A DNA stretch of 39,376 bases, from contig NZ_MRYA01000010.1 of the NCBI RefSeq assembly GCF_001921745.1, positions 1-39,376 of the forward strand. Reading direction: 5' to 3'. The stretch comes from Psychrobacter sp. Cmf 22.2 (GTDB taxonomy: Bacteria > Pseudomonadota > Gammaproteobacteria > Pseudomonadales > Moraxellaceae). Below, one piece after another: positions 24,252 to 32,484 of the stretch. Below the pieces are notes generated by a model that saw nothing but the letters and a program-made list of their open reading frames with translations, had not been told where the DNA came from and ran no database searches. A program made the translations under genes and the position numbers. Numbering within the stretch: position 1 is the first letter of the stretch; each line of letters starts with the position of its first letter.

Positions 24252-24662
24252 ATGACAATCAAAATTGGTGAGCTCGCTAAACGCACAGGTGCCACAGTAG
24301 AAACCATTCGCTATTATGAAAAAGAGCGTTTATTACCCGAGCCTTTTCGTAGCGAAGGGAATTATCGTTTATATAATGAAGAGCACATTGAGCGTCTACA
24401 ATTTATCCTACATTGCCGTACGCTCGATATGGCTTTAGATGATGTGCGAATCTTACTTGAATACTGGGAGTCGCCTGACAAGGACTGCGGCGATGTGAAT
24501 AACTTGCTAGATGAGCACATTCATGCTGTGGAAATACGAATGGAAGAACTGATGCACTTAAAGCATCACTTGACCGTTTTGCGCCAGAAATGTGCAAGTA
24601 GTGCACCAGCGTCATCATGTGGCATTTTAAACGCGCTTGTCGATAACTCCTGTCATGAGTAA
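24252..24662 (+). CDS. cadR: MerR-family metal regulator, CadR/PbrR type
   Basis: 136 aa. The N-terminal winged helix (IGELAKRTGATVETIRYYEK) and RLYNEEHIERLQFI are typical of MerR. A dimerisation helix follows. Metal-site cysteines are Cys79 (in DCGDVNNLLDEHI), Cys114, Cys123 (SSCGIL) and Cys134. This spacing fits the CadR/PbrR group that senses cadmium, lead or zinc. PbrR has an additional cysteine near residue 14, which is alanine here, and the His-rich tail of some CadR proteins is absent. The preferred metal is therefore open. It is divergent from the P1B-ATPase, with the 19-bp-spacer promoter between, and has AGAGG before its ATG. Confidence 0.9.
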   Translation: MTIKIGELAKRTGATVETIRYYEKERLLPEPFRSEGNYRLYNEEHIERLQFILHCRTLDMALDDVRILLEYWESPDKDCGDVNNLLDEHIHAVEIRMEELMHLKHHLTVLRQKCASSAPASSCGILNALVDNSCHE

Positions 24663-24730
24663 TGATATCAGTAGTGTTCATTTCTGACGGATCAAATCAT
24701 GAAAGGTTAAATACGCCCTGATGTTAAGCA

Positions 24731-24769
24731 CAAAAAACCCAGCAATGATATTAAGATCACTACTGGGTT
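24731..24769 (-). terminator. Rho-independent terminator of the CHAP-type gene
   Basis: AACCCAGCAATGAT (24736-24749) pairs with ATCACTACTGGGTT (24756-24769) with two mismatched or wobble positions and a 6-base loop. On the minus strand the stem is followed by six T. Confidence 0.85.
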
Positions 24770-24808
24770 GGAGGAAATAACAACTATGTTGTGCTGACTT
24801 AGAAAGTC

Positions 24809-25531
24809 TTATTTATCATTCATAGCAAGGTGGATATTACGATCTGATGCGGATGCGTCATCCACGTATTTTGAATCGCGCCATGTCGTATAAGCATAGA
24901 CACCACTGTATGGGCTGATGCTGTTCTGACGGAAATCAGAAATCCAATTTTCGCCATCAAAGATTTGGATATGGCCATGCGGGCGCTTTGATGAGCGATC
25001 ATAGACAATAACATCACCTACTTGGGTTGGCATATCATTACTGATTTTGCTAAAACCTGCTTTATCAAGCGTGCCACGAGTGGCGTACTGATAGGCTGAA
25101 GGATTGGGTGTAAATTCATAACCAGCTGATTGTAGTGCTTTACGTACGTAACGGGCACAATATCCAGAGCTGCCAGATAAAGCCACTTTTGAGGCGCGAG
25201 CAGCAGCGATAGCGGGGGCTGAATTGCTGTCAGGAACTGTATTGACTTGCTGCTGTTGTTTTTCAGCGTATAAGCGGCTGTTTAATGATGAAAGCTGATT
25301 CTCTTTTTGCTTGGCCTGCGCACTTAGGTTGCTAATTGCTTGACTAATTTCATCATTATTAGAAACATAAGCACCACTTTTGGTGCTATAGATGTTTTTT
25401 GATGAACCGTAGTTTGATGCCACAGAAGTATTGGTGATGGTATTATTTGTTTGAGAGATTGTGATAGCAGCACCACTCGTTTGTGCTATGCCCATACCCA
25501 GTACTGACAAAATCAATAAAGCCTGTTTCAT
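24809..25531 (-). CDS. Secreted CHAP-type (NlpC/P60-like) peptidoglycan hydrolase
   Basis: About 240 aa from the ATG at 25531, which gives a clear signal peptide (MKQALLILSVLGMGIAQTSG). The longer frame to 25588 would bury it, so I reject that start. A Ser/Asn-rich region and a short coiled-coil (EISQAISNLSAQAKQKENQL) precede a C-terminal cysteine-peptidase fold. The likely nucleophile is in GYCARYVRKAL and the histidine in HGHIQIFDG. The expected role is cleavage of cell-wall peptides or amides in the periplasm. It has its own terminator and a long upstream region with no gene. It looks like a chromosomal-type gene carried with the metal block; nothing ties it to metals. Confidence 0.8.
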   Translation of the reverse strand: MKQALLILSVLGMGIAQTSGAAITISQTNNTITNTSVASNYGSSKNIYSTKSGAYVSNNDEISQAISNLSAQAKQKENQLSSLNSRLYAEKQQQQVNTVPDSNSAPAIAAARASKVALSGSSGYCARYVRKALQSAGYEFTPNPSAYQYATRGTLDKAGFSKISNDMPTQVGDVIVYDRSSKRPHGHIQIFDGENWISDFRQNSISPYSGVYAYTTWRDSKYVDDASASDRNIHLAMNDK

Positions 25532-25906
25532 AAATCTAATACCTACGGTTAATTCAAAATCGTCTGTTATCAACAACAGCGCAGTCAATTAAATCTCAAT
25601 AACTCAAGTATATATATGTCATAGTGACTGATACTTCTGCTGCATATTATTCATATAAAAAATGATTATTGGCGATCACAGCTCATTGAAGTCTTACGAA
25701 GCTGTTACAAATCAAGCTGCTGACCAAAACACAAAGCCGACTTTAGCATAGGTTGTTTAGCCTGTCATTCCCCTTAAAAACCCCAAAAATACTTTTTTGA
25801 TGTCGAAAAAATTGCTAATATCCCACATTTTACAATGTAAGTTTGTGTAACATGTACAGAATATAGCTGACTAGATTGACCACAATTTCTACTGTTTTAT
25901 AAGCAA
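25532..25906. other. Leader region upstream of the CHAP-type gene
   Basis: No gene is supported in this AT-rich stretch. It presumably contains the promoter of the hydrolase on the minus strand. I see no clear operator. Confidence 0.4.
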
Positions 25907-25959
25907 AAAAACGTCTGAGGGTTAAATCTATAATTTAGATTTAACCCTCAGACGTTTTT
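25907..25959. repeat. 24-bp perfect hairpin with A/T tails
   Basis: The arms 25907-25930 and 25936-25959 are exact complements with a 5-base loop. The A-run and T-run at the two ends make it a terminator on either strand. No gene ends close by, so it may be an imported terminator or a small palindromic element. Confidence 0.9.
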
Positions 25960-25977
25960 CTATTGGATGAAGTAATT

Positions 25978-26140
25978 ACCCTATATAGGGTCTAACTAAT
26001 TATTAAGATAATATAATAATTTATAATATTAATATAGATGTTAATTCCCTACTGGCTTATGTAATATTACGTAATTGTTTCGATACATCCTGTATATTCT
26101 TGTATTAACCCTTAATTATTTATCTATTTTAAGGGTTAAT
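25978..26140. repeat. Palindrome and second hairpin in a gene-free AT-rich stretch
   Basis: ACCCTATATAGGGT (25978-25991) is a perfect 14-bp palindrome. ATTAACCCTTAA (26104-26115) is the complement of TTAAGGGTTAAT (26129-26140). The remainder to 26327 shows no gene. This lies beyond the 3' end of the DUF411 gene, so the 26104-26140 hairpin may terminate it. Confidence 0.6.
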
Positions 26141-26327
26141 AACCGATAAATCCGCTTACATTGTCATCAAAAGTTACAAATTCAAAGTTATTTTTGCTTT
26201 TAAAGTCGCAATAGCTAATGATTTTTTTGATGAAGAATCATTTTATAAGCAATAGAACAGTCTTATACCTGCCTCATTTACTTTTAACGCTAACACTATA
26301 ATCAAAGTATTCTTAACTGCTAACACA

Positions 26328-26972
26328 CTATAATTGCTGCTCTACCGATTCAATATCAGCATAAACTTGGGTCGTCCCGTCTTTATTGAGCTGCATAACC
26401 TGATAGGGCATGAATTTATTTTGATACTCCATACCTGGGCTACCAACAGGCATGCCAGGTACGGCAAGACCCATAGCTTGTACTGGCGGATTTTCTAAAA
26501 ACTGCGCCATATATTTAGCGGGTACATGACCTTCAAAGACGTAACCATCAGTAGTGACTACAGTATGGCAAGAACGCATTTCATTTGGAACGCTGTAGCG
26601 CTCTTTAAATACGGCTAAGTCCGCAACATCTTGCGCGGTTGCACTTAGACCATTATCTTCTGCATGACTTATCCATTCTTTACAGCAGCCGCAATTGGCA
26701 TCTTTATAGACAGTGGCTGAGACGTTTTTTAGTAGGTCTGGTTTACTTACTGATGTCATCATAGGAGTATTTATAACGTTTGGTTCAGCTGTCTTCGGAA
26801 CAGTCACTACATCTTCAGTTGATGCCGATGTTGTGCTTGCATCAGATACGCCACTACTCGGTTGGCTACAAGCAAATAGTGATGAGGCGGCAAGTAATAC
26901 TAACGTACTACGCAACCCCTTAGACAGATAACGATTGAATATAAGACTGGATTTTATTTTTAAGGGGGTCAT
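26328..26972 (-). CDS. DUF411 metal-binding lipoprotein
   Basis: 214 aa. The N-terminus is a lipoprotein signal with lipobox SLFAC (Cys35), so the protein should be diacylated, cut by LspA and N-acylated by Lnt. A Ser/Thr-rich linker follows. From about residue 85 is the DUF411 domain with DANCGCCKEW (Cys94, Cys96, Cys97), SCHTVVT (Cys135, His136) and EGHVP (His149). DUF411 proteins are usually found with copper or other metal resistance genes and are thought to bind metal in the periplasm. It is divergent from lnt with 239 bases between. Membrane anchoring (inner or outer leaflet) is not settled: Ser at +2 points to the outer membrane. Confidence 0.9.
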   Translation of the reverse strand: MTPLKIKSSLIFNRYLSKGLRSTLVLLAASSLFACSQPSSGVSDASTTSASTEDVVTVPKTAEPNVINTPMMTSVSKPDLLKNVSATVYKDANCGCCKEWISHAEDNGLSATAQDVADLAVFKERYSVPNEMRSCHTVVTTDGYVFEGHVPAKYMAQFLENPPVQAMGLAVPGMPVGSPGMEYQNKFMPYQVMQLNKDGTTQVYADIESVEQQL

Positions 26973-26987
26973 AGTGCTCTCTCATGT

Positions 26988-27018
26988 ACTGTAGATATTG
27001 TGAGCTATAGAAGGTCAA
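26988..27018 (-). promoter_or_regulatory. Possible promoter for the DUF411 gene with a 19-bp spacer
   Basis: On the minus strand, TTGACC (27013-27018) and TACAGT (26988-26993) are 19 bases apart, as at MerR-controlled promoters. The dyad between them is poor, so control by a MerR protein is only possible. It lies just upstream of the gene start. Confidence 0.35.
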
Positions 27019-27211
27019 GTAACACTTCATATCGTTTGGTAATGTAGCATAATAACCCATCAAACGGAGTACGTAAATTTATCCATTGAGCAGTGCGGAC
27101 TGGTATCATAAGCAGTTTTCATTTTGAAATGCTGCCTGTAGTATTAACAGGTCTATCCGAGTTTTGGATTTTGACTAAAAATTCAAAACTCATAATTTTG
27201 GATAATTTGCG

Positions 27212-28780
27212 ATGCGCCTGTCTACTATTAATCTACAAAAGCGTTTGAGTACTCACTCAAATCAATTACCGCTATGGTTTACGCTAGTAGCAGCATGGCT
27301 TGCAGGGGCTATTTTTTTATTTGCGCTAGCGCCTCATGGGTTCTGGCCGCTAGCAATAGTGTCACCAGCGATTTTATATGCGCTGTTGGTACCAAATATG
27401 AGTGGTCGTCGCGCTTTTATTATCGGTGAAGCTTACGGTATGGGGCTATGGTGCGTCGGCGGCTTTTGGCTCTATACTGCCATCCATGATTATAGCGATA
27501 CTCCAACGTGGCTCGCATTGATTATGATTGGATTGATGGGTCTCGGTATGGGACTGTTTCATGGATTTTTAGCACTAGTCTTTAACCGTATGGTAGGCAA
27601 ACAACCCTTTTCATTTGCTGCTCTTTGGGTGCTACAAGAATGGTTAAAAACTTGGTTATTCACAGGCTTTCCGTGGCTATTTGTTGGTTATGCATTTACT
27701 GAAGAGTATTGGTTATCGTCCTTAGCACCCGTTGCTGGTGTTTTTGCCGTCTCTTTTGTTGCCATACTATTGGCTGCAAGTTTAGTAGAGCTACTGCTTC
27801 GACGCAGTAGTTATGCCGTCGTTTCTGTACTGTTATTAGCCATTAGCACATCATTATGGCTGGTCAATCCGCAATGGACAAAACCTAAGGGCACACCTGA
27901 TCTGTCAGTGTCATTGATTCAAGGTAATATTTCACAAGATATAAAGTGGCTGACGCAATATCAAGTAGAAACGCTAAAGATTTATGCGAAGTTAACGCGC
28001 ACTGAGTGGGGACGTGATGTGGTGGTGTGGCCTGAATCATCTATTCCGATGTTTCAGGATGAGGCTGCGGGCTTTATTAGTGAAATGATAGAAATGGCCA
28101 ATGCGACCAATACGACATGGATAACTGGTATCCCTTATAAGGATAAAGCGGCATTCAATGCCAGTACGGATAAGTATCCCCCATTTTACAATAGCGTGAT
28201 TGCTCGAGGTGTAGAAGCGGAAGGCCTATACAAGAAGCAGCGTCTAGTGCCTTTTGGAGAGTATATTCCATTTGAAGGCGTGCTCGATATTTTCCCAAGT
28301 TTGGCCGGTAGTCAGGATATTAAGAGCTATAGTCGTGGTAGTGATCAGCAGTCACCGCTAAAGGTGCGTGAACACAATATAGGGACGGCTATCTGTTATG
28401 AGGTAGCTTATCCAGATACCACGCGTAAAAATGCCATCGATACTGACTTTTTGTTGACCGTCTCTAACGATGCCTGGTTTGGCACTTCAGCAGGACCATT
28501 GCAACATTTGCAAATGGTACAAATGCGCGCGCTTGAGAACGGGCGCTGGTTTATTCGAGCGACCAATACTGGTGTTACCGCTATCATTAACCATAAAGGT
28601 CGTATTGTAAAACGCGCACCGCAGTTTGAGCGTACTGTACTACGTGGTGAGATACAGGCACGGGTTGGTAACACGCCCTTTATGCTTATGGGAAATTATC
28701 CTATCTTGATAATAATAACCCTGTTATTACTAATAAGCTATTTTGGCAAAGGTCTAACCACACTTAGAAGACGAGGGTAA
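27212..28780 (+). CDS. lnt: Apolipoprotein N-acyltransferase
   Basis: 522 aa. Lnt adds the third acyl chain to the N-terminal cysteine of lipoproteins at the periplasmic face of the inner membrane. A membrane-spanning N-terminal half (six or more segments to about residue 215) is followed by a nitrilase-like domain with the catalytic triad E275 (VWPESS), K342 (YKKQRLVPFGEY) and C395 (AICYEVAYP). WFGTSAGPLQHLQM and a last membrane helix complete a normal length. The ribosome site is weak. It is divergent from the DUF411 lipoprotein. In E. coli the same gene was named cutE for copper sensitivity of mutants, which suits its place in a metal block. It is probably an extra copy of a chromosomal essential gene. 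Confidence 0.94.
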   Translation: MRLSTINLQKRLSTHSNQLPLWFTLVAAWLAGAIFLFALAPHGFWPLAIVSPAILYALLVPNMSGRRAFIIGEAYGMGLWCVGGFWLYTAIHDYSDTPTWLALIMIGLMGLGMGLFHGFLALVFNRMVGKQPFSFAALWVLQEWLKTWLFTGFPWLFVGYAFTEEYWLSSLAPVAGVFAVSFVAILLAASLVELLLRRSSYAVVSVLLLAISTSLWLVNPQWTKPKGTPDLSVSLIQGNISQDIKWLTQYQVETLKIYAKLTRTEWGRDVVVWPESSIPMFQDEAAGFISEMIEMANATNTTWITGIPYKDKAAFNASTDKYPPFYNSVIARGVEAEGLYKKQRLVPFGEYIPFEGVLDIFPSLAGSQDIKSYSRGSDQQSPLKVREHNIGTAICYEVAYPDTTRKNAIDTDFLLTVSNDAWFGTSAGPLQHLQMVQMRALENGRWFIRATNTGVTAIINHKGRIVKRAPQFERTVLRGEIQARVGNTPFMLMGNYPILIIITLLLLISYFGKGLTTLRRRG

Positions 28781-28966
28781 TAGTAAACTTAATCATAATA
28801 ATTTAATCAGCGTAAGTTTTTTATTTTTTCTAGGTAACGTCCTAACGCACGTAAATATAAAAGTTTTAAACTATTGATCACATAAGAACTGATTGAAAAA
28901 ATTATGTTGACATAAGGCACGCGCCTCATACTTAAAAAGAGATAGCTATATACGGTCTATCATCTT

Positions 28967-29893
28967 TTAGTTGATACTTTCATTTAATGCACGCGATTTT
29001 TGATTGTCATCTGCCTTAGTACCAAATTCAATAGTTGCATGTTGTATATTCTGATGCGCCAAATCTTCCTTGATGTTTTCTTTCATAGTAATAGTCTCTT
29101 CAAACGTTATATCGGTCTTCGGTACAATATGAACTGTAAGAGCATTCTCAGTGGTACTCAAAGCCCAGATATGTAAATGATGAAAGTTTTGAATAAAATT
29201 ATAGCTCTCTAAGATAGCAGTGATTTTACTGAGATCAACATTTTGAGGTACTCCGTCGATAGCAAGCTTGATACTCTCTTTTAGTAGACCCCAAGTCGAT
29301 AACAGTATAACGACTGAAATAATCAAGCTAACTAGAGGATCAACGATATTCCAACTTGTATAGTAAATAATAATGCCCGAGATAACGACACCTACAGAGA
29401 CCAATGCATCTACCATTAGATGCAAGAAAGCACCTTTGATATTAATATCGTCTTTTTGACCTTTGTAGAATGCAAAAGCAGAAACAGTATTTATAAATAC
29501 ACCTATTAGAGCTGTAATAATAATAACTTTTCCTGCAACTTCCGGTATCGTATCAAATCGACCCAAGGCCTCATACGCAATACCTATAACGATTGTAACT
29601 AACAATATGGCGTTAATAAGAGACGCCATTATAGAAGCTTTTTTGTAGCCATAGGTATAAAGCGTAGTAGATGCTTTCTGTGCTAATTTCATTCCAATTA
29701 ACGAGATTATTAAACTGGCAACATCACTTAAGTTGTGGCTAGCGTCTGCGATTAAAGCTAATGAATTAGTTGAATAGCCCACTATAAACTCGATGAGCGT
29801 AAATGCAGAATTTAGACCAATCCCAATATAAAAAGCTTTATTCATATTTTTAGGGTCTGGAGCTTGATGACTGTGGTTATCTGAATTACTCAT
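28967..29893 (-). CDS. Cation diffusion facilitator (CzcD/ZitB-like) exporter
   Basis: 308 aa. The CDF transporter exchanges cytoplasmic Zn2+, Cd2+ or Co2+ for protons. Six membrane segments are visible. The metal site has H53 and D57 (DASHNLSD) and H158 and D162 (HLMVDALVS), the HD-HD set that favours Zn and Cd. The C-terminal cytoplasmic domain contains NFHHLHIWALSTTENALTVH, typical of the dimerising metal-sensing part. The N-terminus has a short His-containing tail (NHSHQ). It lies alone between lnt and a patch of transposase and recombinase fragments, which suggests separate capture. It complements the P1B-ATPase in exporting the same metals. Confidence 0.93.
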   Translation of the reverse strand: MSNSDNHSHQAPDPKNMNKAFYIGIGLNSAFTLIEFIVGYSTNSLALIADASHNLSDVASLIISLIGMKLAQKASTTLYTYGYKKASIMASLINAILLVTIVIGIAYEALGRFDTIPEVAGKVIIITALIGVFINTVSAFAFYKGQKDDINIKGAFLHLMVDALVSVGVVISGIIIYYTSWNIVDPLVSLIISVVILLSTWGLLKESIKLAIDGVPQNVDLSKITAILESYNFIQNFHHLHIWALSTTENALTVHIVPKTDITFEETITMKENIKEDLAHQNIQHATIEFGTKADDNQKSRALNESIN

Positions 29894-29939
29894 AATTTAC
29901 CCTTGTTTAGGTTGCTGCATTTTATTAAAGGTAGAAAAT

Positions 29940-30279
29940 AAGTTTATTGCATATTTTCTATATTGCACAGTCAATATTGCTCTAATACCGTAGACCCACT
30001 TATTTTTATCAATAAACTGAGCCACAACTTGATTGTGTGTCCTATCTCTCCTTGGGCGAAAAAAGCGGATTTTACTGTAATCTAACTGGCTTACGTAAGC
30101 TTCTTGTTCTCATGTTCAAGCTCTTTAGTATGTGTAGCTTAGTCTTGAATGTTGGTTAGTATAGTTTCATTAGTGTGCTTTTTATGACATGACCACATAA
30201 AGGTGTAATCGTTTAATGCTTCAATCAGCATACGAACGGCGCGTTCTTTAATCTCAGGAGTGTAGGTTTGTCTTTTCAT
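29940..30279 (-). pseudogene. Remnant of an IS3-family transposase (orfA and orfB pieces)
   Basis: The frame starting at 30279 reads MKRQTYTPEIKERAVRMLIE and then loses the OrfA sequence, ending at 30139. An OrfA-like piece (KELEHENKKLT) appears near 30090-30130. An OrfB-like piece (FFRPRRDRTHNQVVAQFID, then KNKWVYGI) lies around 29940-30066. These are separate frames with stops between, so the element is inactive. No terminal inverted repeats were found. Confidence 0.8.
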
Positions 30280-30304
30280 TATCGTATTCTCTCAGAAAGA
30301 TGAT

Positions 30305-30370
30305 TTACCGCTTCTTAACAGCGCGTGTAAAACCTTGCATCTGACGACTAAGCCGGTCTTCATAGTAAAC
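30305..30370 (-). pseudogene. C-terminal fragment of a serine recombinase
   Basis: VYYEDRLSRQMQGFTRAVKK followed by R and a stop matches the segment KDYEDRRNRQM of the decayed recombinase at 14706-15290. Only 21 codons remain. With the IS3 remnant it marks an old insertion boundary next to the CDF gene. Confidence 0.75.
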
Positions 30371-30526
30371 TATCCCAGTATTGTCAGAAACTTAACGTCT
30401 TGTGAGGATGTACTAAGTGCTAACTTCAAAATGGTTGAAATACCTACGCTAAATGACGACAAAAAAAGCCTAAGCAATCTAATGAAAAAGTAGATAATAA
30501 AAACCCAATCTACATGACAAACAAAA

Positions 30527-30560
30527 AAATGCCTCTGGGAGTTGACTCCCAGAGGCATTT
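30527..30560. terminator. 16-bp perfect stem-loop
   Basis: AAATGCCTCTGGGAGT (30527-30542) and ACTCCCAGAGGCATTT (30545-30560) are exact complements with A/T-rich ends, a strong terminator form on both strands. No intact gene ends at it. Confidence 0.8.
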
Positions 30561-31388
30561 AGTTTTAAATATAGCTAACGGTTACAGCGTGTTGACGCAC
30601 ACTGTAACGAACAAATAAGCACCTGAACTGCGTTATTTGAACAGCATTAAATGCCCGTGTAGGTGCATTTTATCCAAAATTTGCTTTCATATCAACTTTA
30701 TTCACTATACATTTTAAAAACCGCTTGTTCGCTCGTTACATCCTCGTGCTGCTCTCTTTATAACCGTTACCCGTCAAATGGGTGGCAGGCTAAGGCGACG
30801 ACTGCGTTTGACAGAAGGGTAAAGCTCTCGACAGGGGGTTCTAGACATATTGAGCAACGCAATGAGTGGTTATTTGTGCATATCGTAGCGGTATATTGGG
30901 TGTATTGCCCTTGCTAGCGTATGACAGCACAGTAGCGGTTAAGAGCGTGTCTAGGCGGTGCTATCAGCCGTAATCTTAACAACCGTAGCTTGATACAGTG
31001 ATACGGTCTTGATGACGCGATGGGCGATGAAGTCGGCATGACTAATCACATCAAATCCAAGGAATGCACTAAAGTGTTTGTGAGTATGCTAGAAAATACT
31101 CATAGATGCTTTAGGGTGAGTGTTCCTTGAAATCTGCTCAAGGCTCCAAAATCAGCATCGGAACTTACTTAGGCTAATTTAAATAGTATATAGCCCACTA
31201 GGCTATATACTATTAGACTTCAGAGAAAAATTTAGAATAGTTCTTATACAACAGTCATTTATTCAGTGAGTCGATATTGTCATAGTTGATTCATAAGCTT
31301 AGTGTGAATAGAACGAGATCTACGCTTTAGGTAAAGTCTCTTCCTAGCTCATAACTATTCTTTATCTTGGAACCTTGAATACTTTTAT
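30561..31388. other. Gene-poor region with inverted repeats and a coding remnant
   Basis: GTTACAGCGTG (30581-30591) and CACACTGTAAC (30598-30608) form a 10-of-11 inverted repeat. AATAGTATATAGCC (31182-31195) pairs perfectly with 31201-31214. On the minus strand, 30951-31088 is open and protein-like (FLGFDVISHADFIAHRVIKT, then VSLYQATVVKITA) but has no start codon, so it is probably a gene fragment of unknown family. A plus-strand frame at 30663-30917 is not convincing. Confidence 0.5.
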
Positions 31389-32357
31389 TTAATCAACATC
31401 CAAGGCGTTATCTTTGTTTTGAATAAGTATTAGATTATCTTGAGCTTTCTTGAGTTTATTTTGTAACACAGTCACTTGTTCTTGTTCTGATAGGTGACGG
31501 CTCGATAGCTCGCCATATTGCTTATTCAATATACTATGTTCAGCTTCAAGTTTAGCCTGTATTTGAGTCAGCTGCTCATAAAGTCCTGATAGCTTATCAC
31601 GTTCAAAGGTTACCGCCTTTAGCTCTCCTTTGATCTCTGCGGTAGCAGTTTGTATCTCATTGCGTTCAGCTGTGACCGTCTTTAGCTCTGACTTAGTGGC
31701 TTTAAGCTCCGCCTTTAAACGTGCAATCTCTGCTTTATCGCTATCAGCTGTAGCTTTAAGCGTGGCTACCTCACCAAGACTACTAGTAAGCTCTACAGAT
31801 TGCTTATCTAATGCGCTACGTGTCTCTACAAGCTGTGATTGTGCTGTTTCTGCTTTAGTTCGTTCAAGCTCTAATTGATGCTTAGTATCTGATAGCGTCT
31901 GTTTGGTAGCATCATGGTCAGCTGTGGCTTGCTGAGCCGCTTTAGTTGCTGTCTCCGCAGTAGTGGCCACTTCGTCCAGCTGCTGTAGTAGATCTGCTTG
32001 TTCACCCTCTAAGGTTTTAACTGCTTCTTGCGCTTCGTCCGTCTCTGCTTGTGCCTTAACCTTAACCACCTCTAGAGCTTCACGCTCCTTAGACAGCCTA
32101 TCGTTCGCCATATCAATAGCTGTCTGCCACATATCAGCGCCAAGCGTGTGCAAGCGTTCAGTGATACCGCTAGGTAAATCCACTTGTTGCAGCTCTTGCT
32201 CTTCCTGCTGTTCTCGCTTCCAACTCTGCATCGCATCACTAATGGTAGTGAATGAGCCACCGCCTAGCGCCTTACGCACCTCTGCCAGTGTCGGCTTTAT
32301 CCCTTGCTCCTGTAATCGGTCAGCTGCTGCATGAATATCTTGTGTGGTGAGTGCCAT
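31389..32357 (-). CDS. kfrA: KfrA-like plasmid coiled-coil DNA-binding protein
   Basis: 322 aa from the ATG at 32357 (AAGGA upstream). A longer frame to 32411 would read through the operator, so I reject it. The N-terminal KfrA-type domain is MALTTQDIHAAADRLQEQGI followed by KPTLAEVRKALGGGSFTTIS. From about residue 90 it is an uninterrupted Ala/Glu/Leu-rich coiled coil (SELKTVTAERNEIQTATAEI). KfrA proteins bind their own promoter and are linked to stable inheritance, perhaps as a scaffold. A perfect 22-bp inverted repeat sits just upstream. The gene is near the origin and the rep gene, as often seen for plasmid KfrA genes. Confidence 0.88.
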   Translation of the reverse strand: MALTTQDIHAAADRLQEQGIKPTLAEVRKALGGGSFTTISDAMQSWKREQQEEQELQQVDLPSGITERLHTLGADMWQTAIDMANDRLSKEREALEVVKVKAQAETDEAQEAVKTLEGEQADLLQQLDEVATTAETATKAAQQATADHDATKQTLSDTKHQLELERTKAETAQSQLVETRSALDKQSVELTSSLGEVATLKATADSDKAEIARLKAELKATKSELKTVTAERNEIQTATAEIKGELKAVTFERDKLSGLYEQLTQIQAKLEAEHSILNKQYGELSSRHLSEQEQVTVLQNKLKKAQDNLILIQNKDNALDVD

Positions 32358-32375
32358 GATTTTGTATTCCTTGAT

Positions 32376-32430
32376 AGTGCATTGTAGTATGTTGTATATA
32401 GTATAATACAATATACAACATACTACAATG
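32376..32430. promoter_or_regulatory. 22-bp perfect inverted repeat, kfrA operator/promoter
   Basis: The arms 32376-32397 and 32409-32430 are exact complements with an 11-base spacer containing TATAAT on the plus strand and TGTATTAT on the minus strand. It begins 18 bases upstream of the kfrA start. It is probably the autoregulatory binding site of KfrA. Confidence 0.85.
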
Positions 32431-32436
32431 CAAGGT

Positions 32437-32463
32437 GTAAAAAAACCCCAAGTCGTCTTGAGG
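32437..32463 (-). terminator. Rho-independent terminator of brnA
   Basis: On the minus strand AACCTCAAG-acga-CTTGGGGTT (one wobble pair) is followed by TTTTT. It lies 21 bases after the brnA stop. Confidence 0.8.
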
Positions 32464-32484
32464 TTATAACTTGTTGGCTAAGAC

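Noticed and set aside
15672..30279. Intact composite transposon around the metal block
   Set aside because: No matching insertion sequences or terminal inverted repeats were found at both ends, only remnants at one side.
30370..30558. 62-codon frame on the minus strand
   Set aside because: It starts inside the 16-bp hairpin and has a chance hydrophobic composition. No ribosome site was seen.
30663..30917. 84-codon frame on the plus strand
   Set aside because: There is no convincing ribosome site, the composition is Cys/Tyr/Ser-rich and not protein-like, and it lies in a region of remnants and inverted repeats.
32358..32411. N-terminal extension of kfrA
   Set aside because: The extra codons are encoded in the perfect inverted-repeat operator. 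The ATG at 32357 has a ribosome site and begins the known domain.
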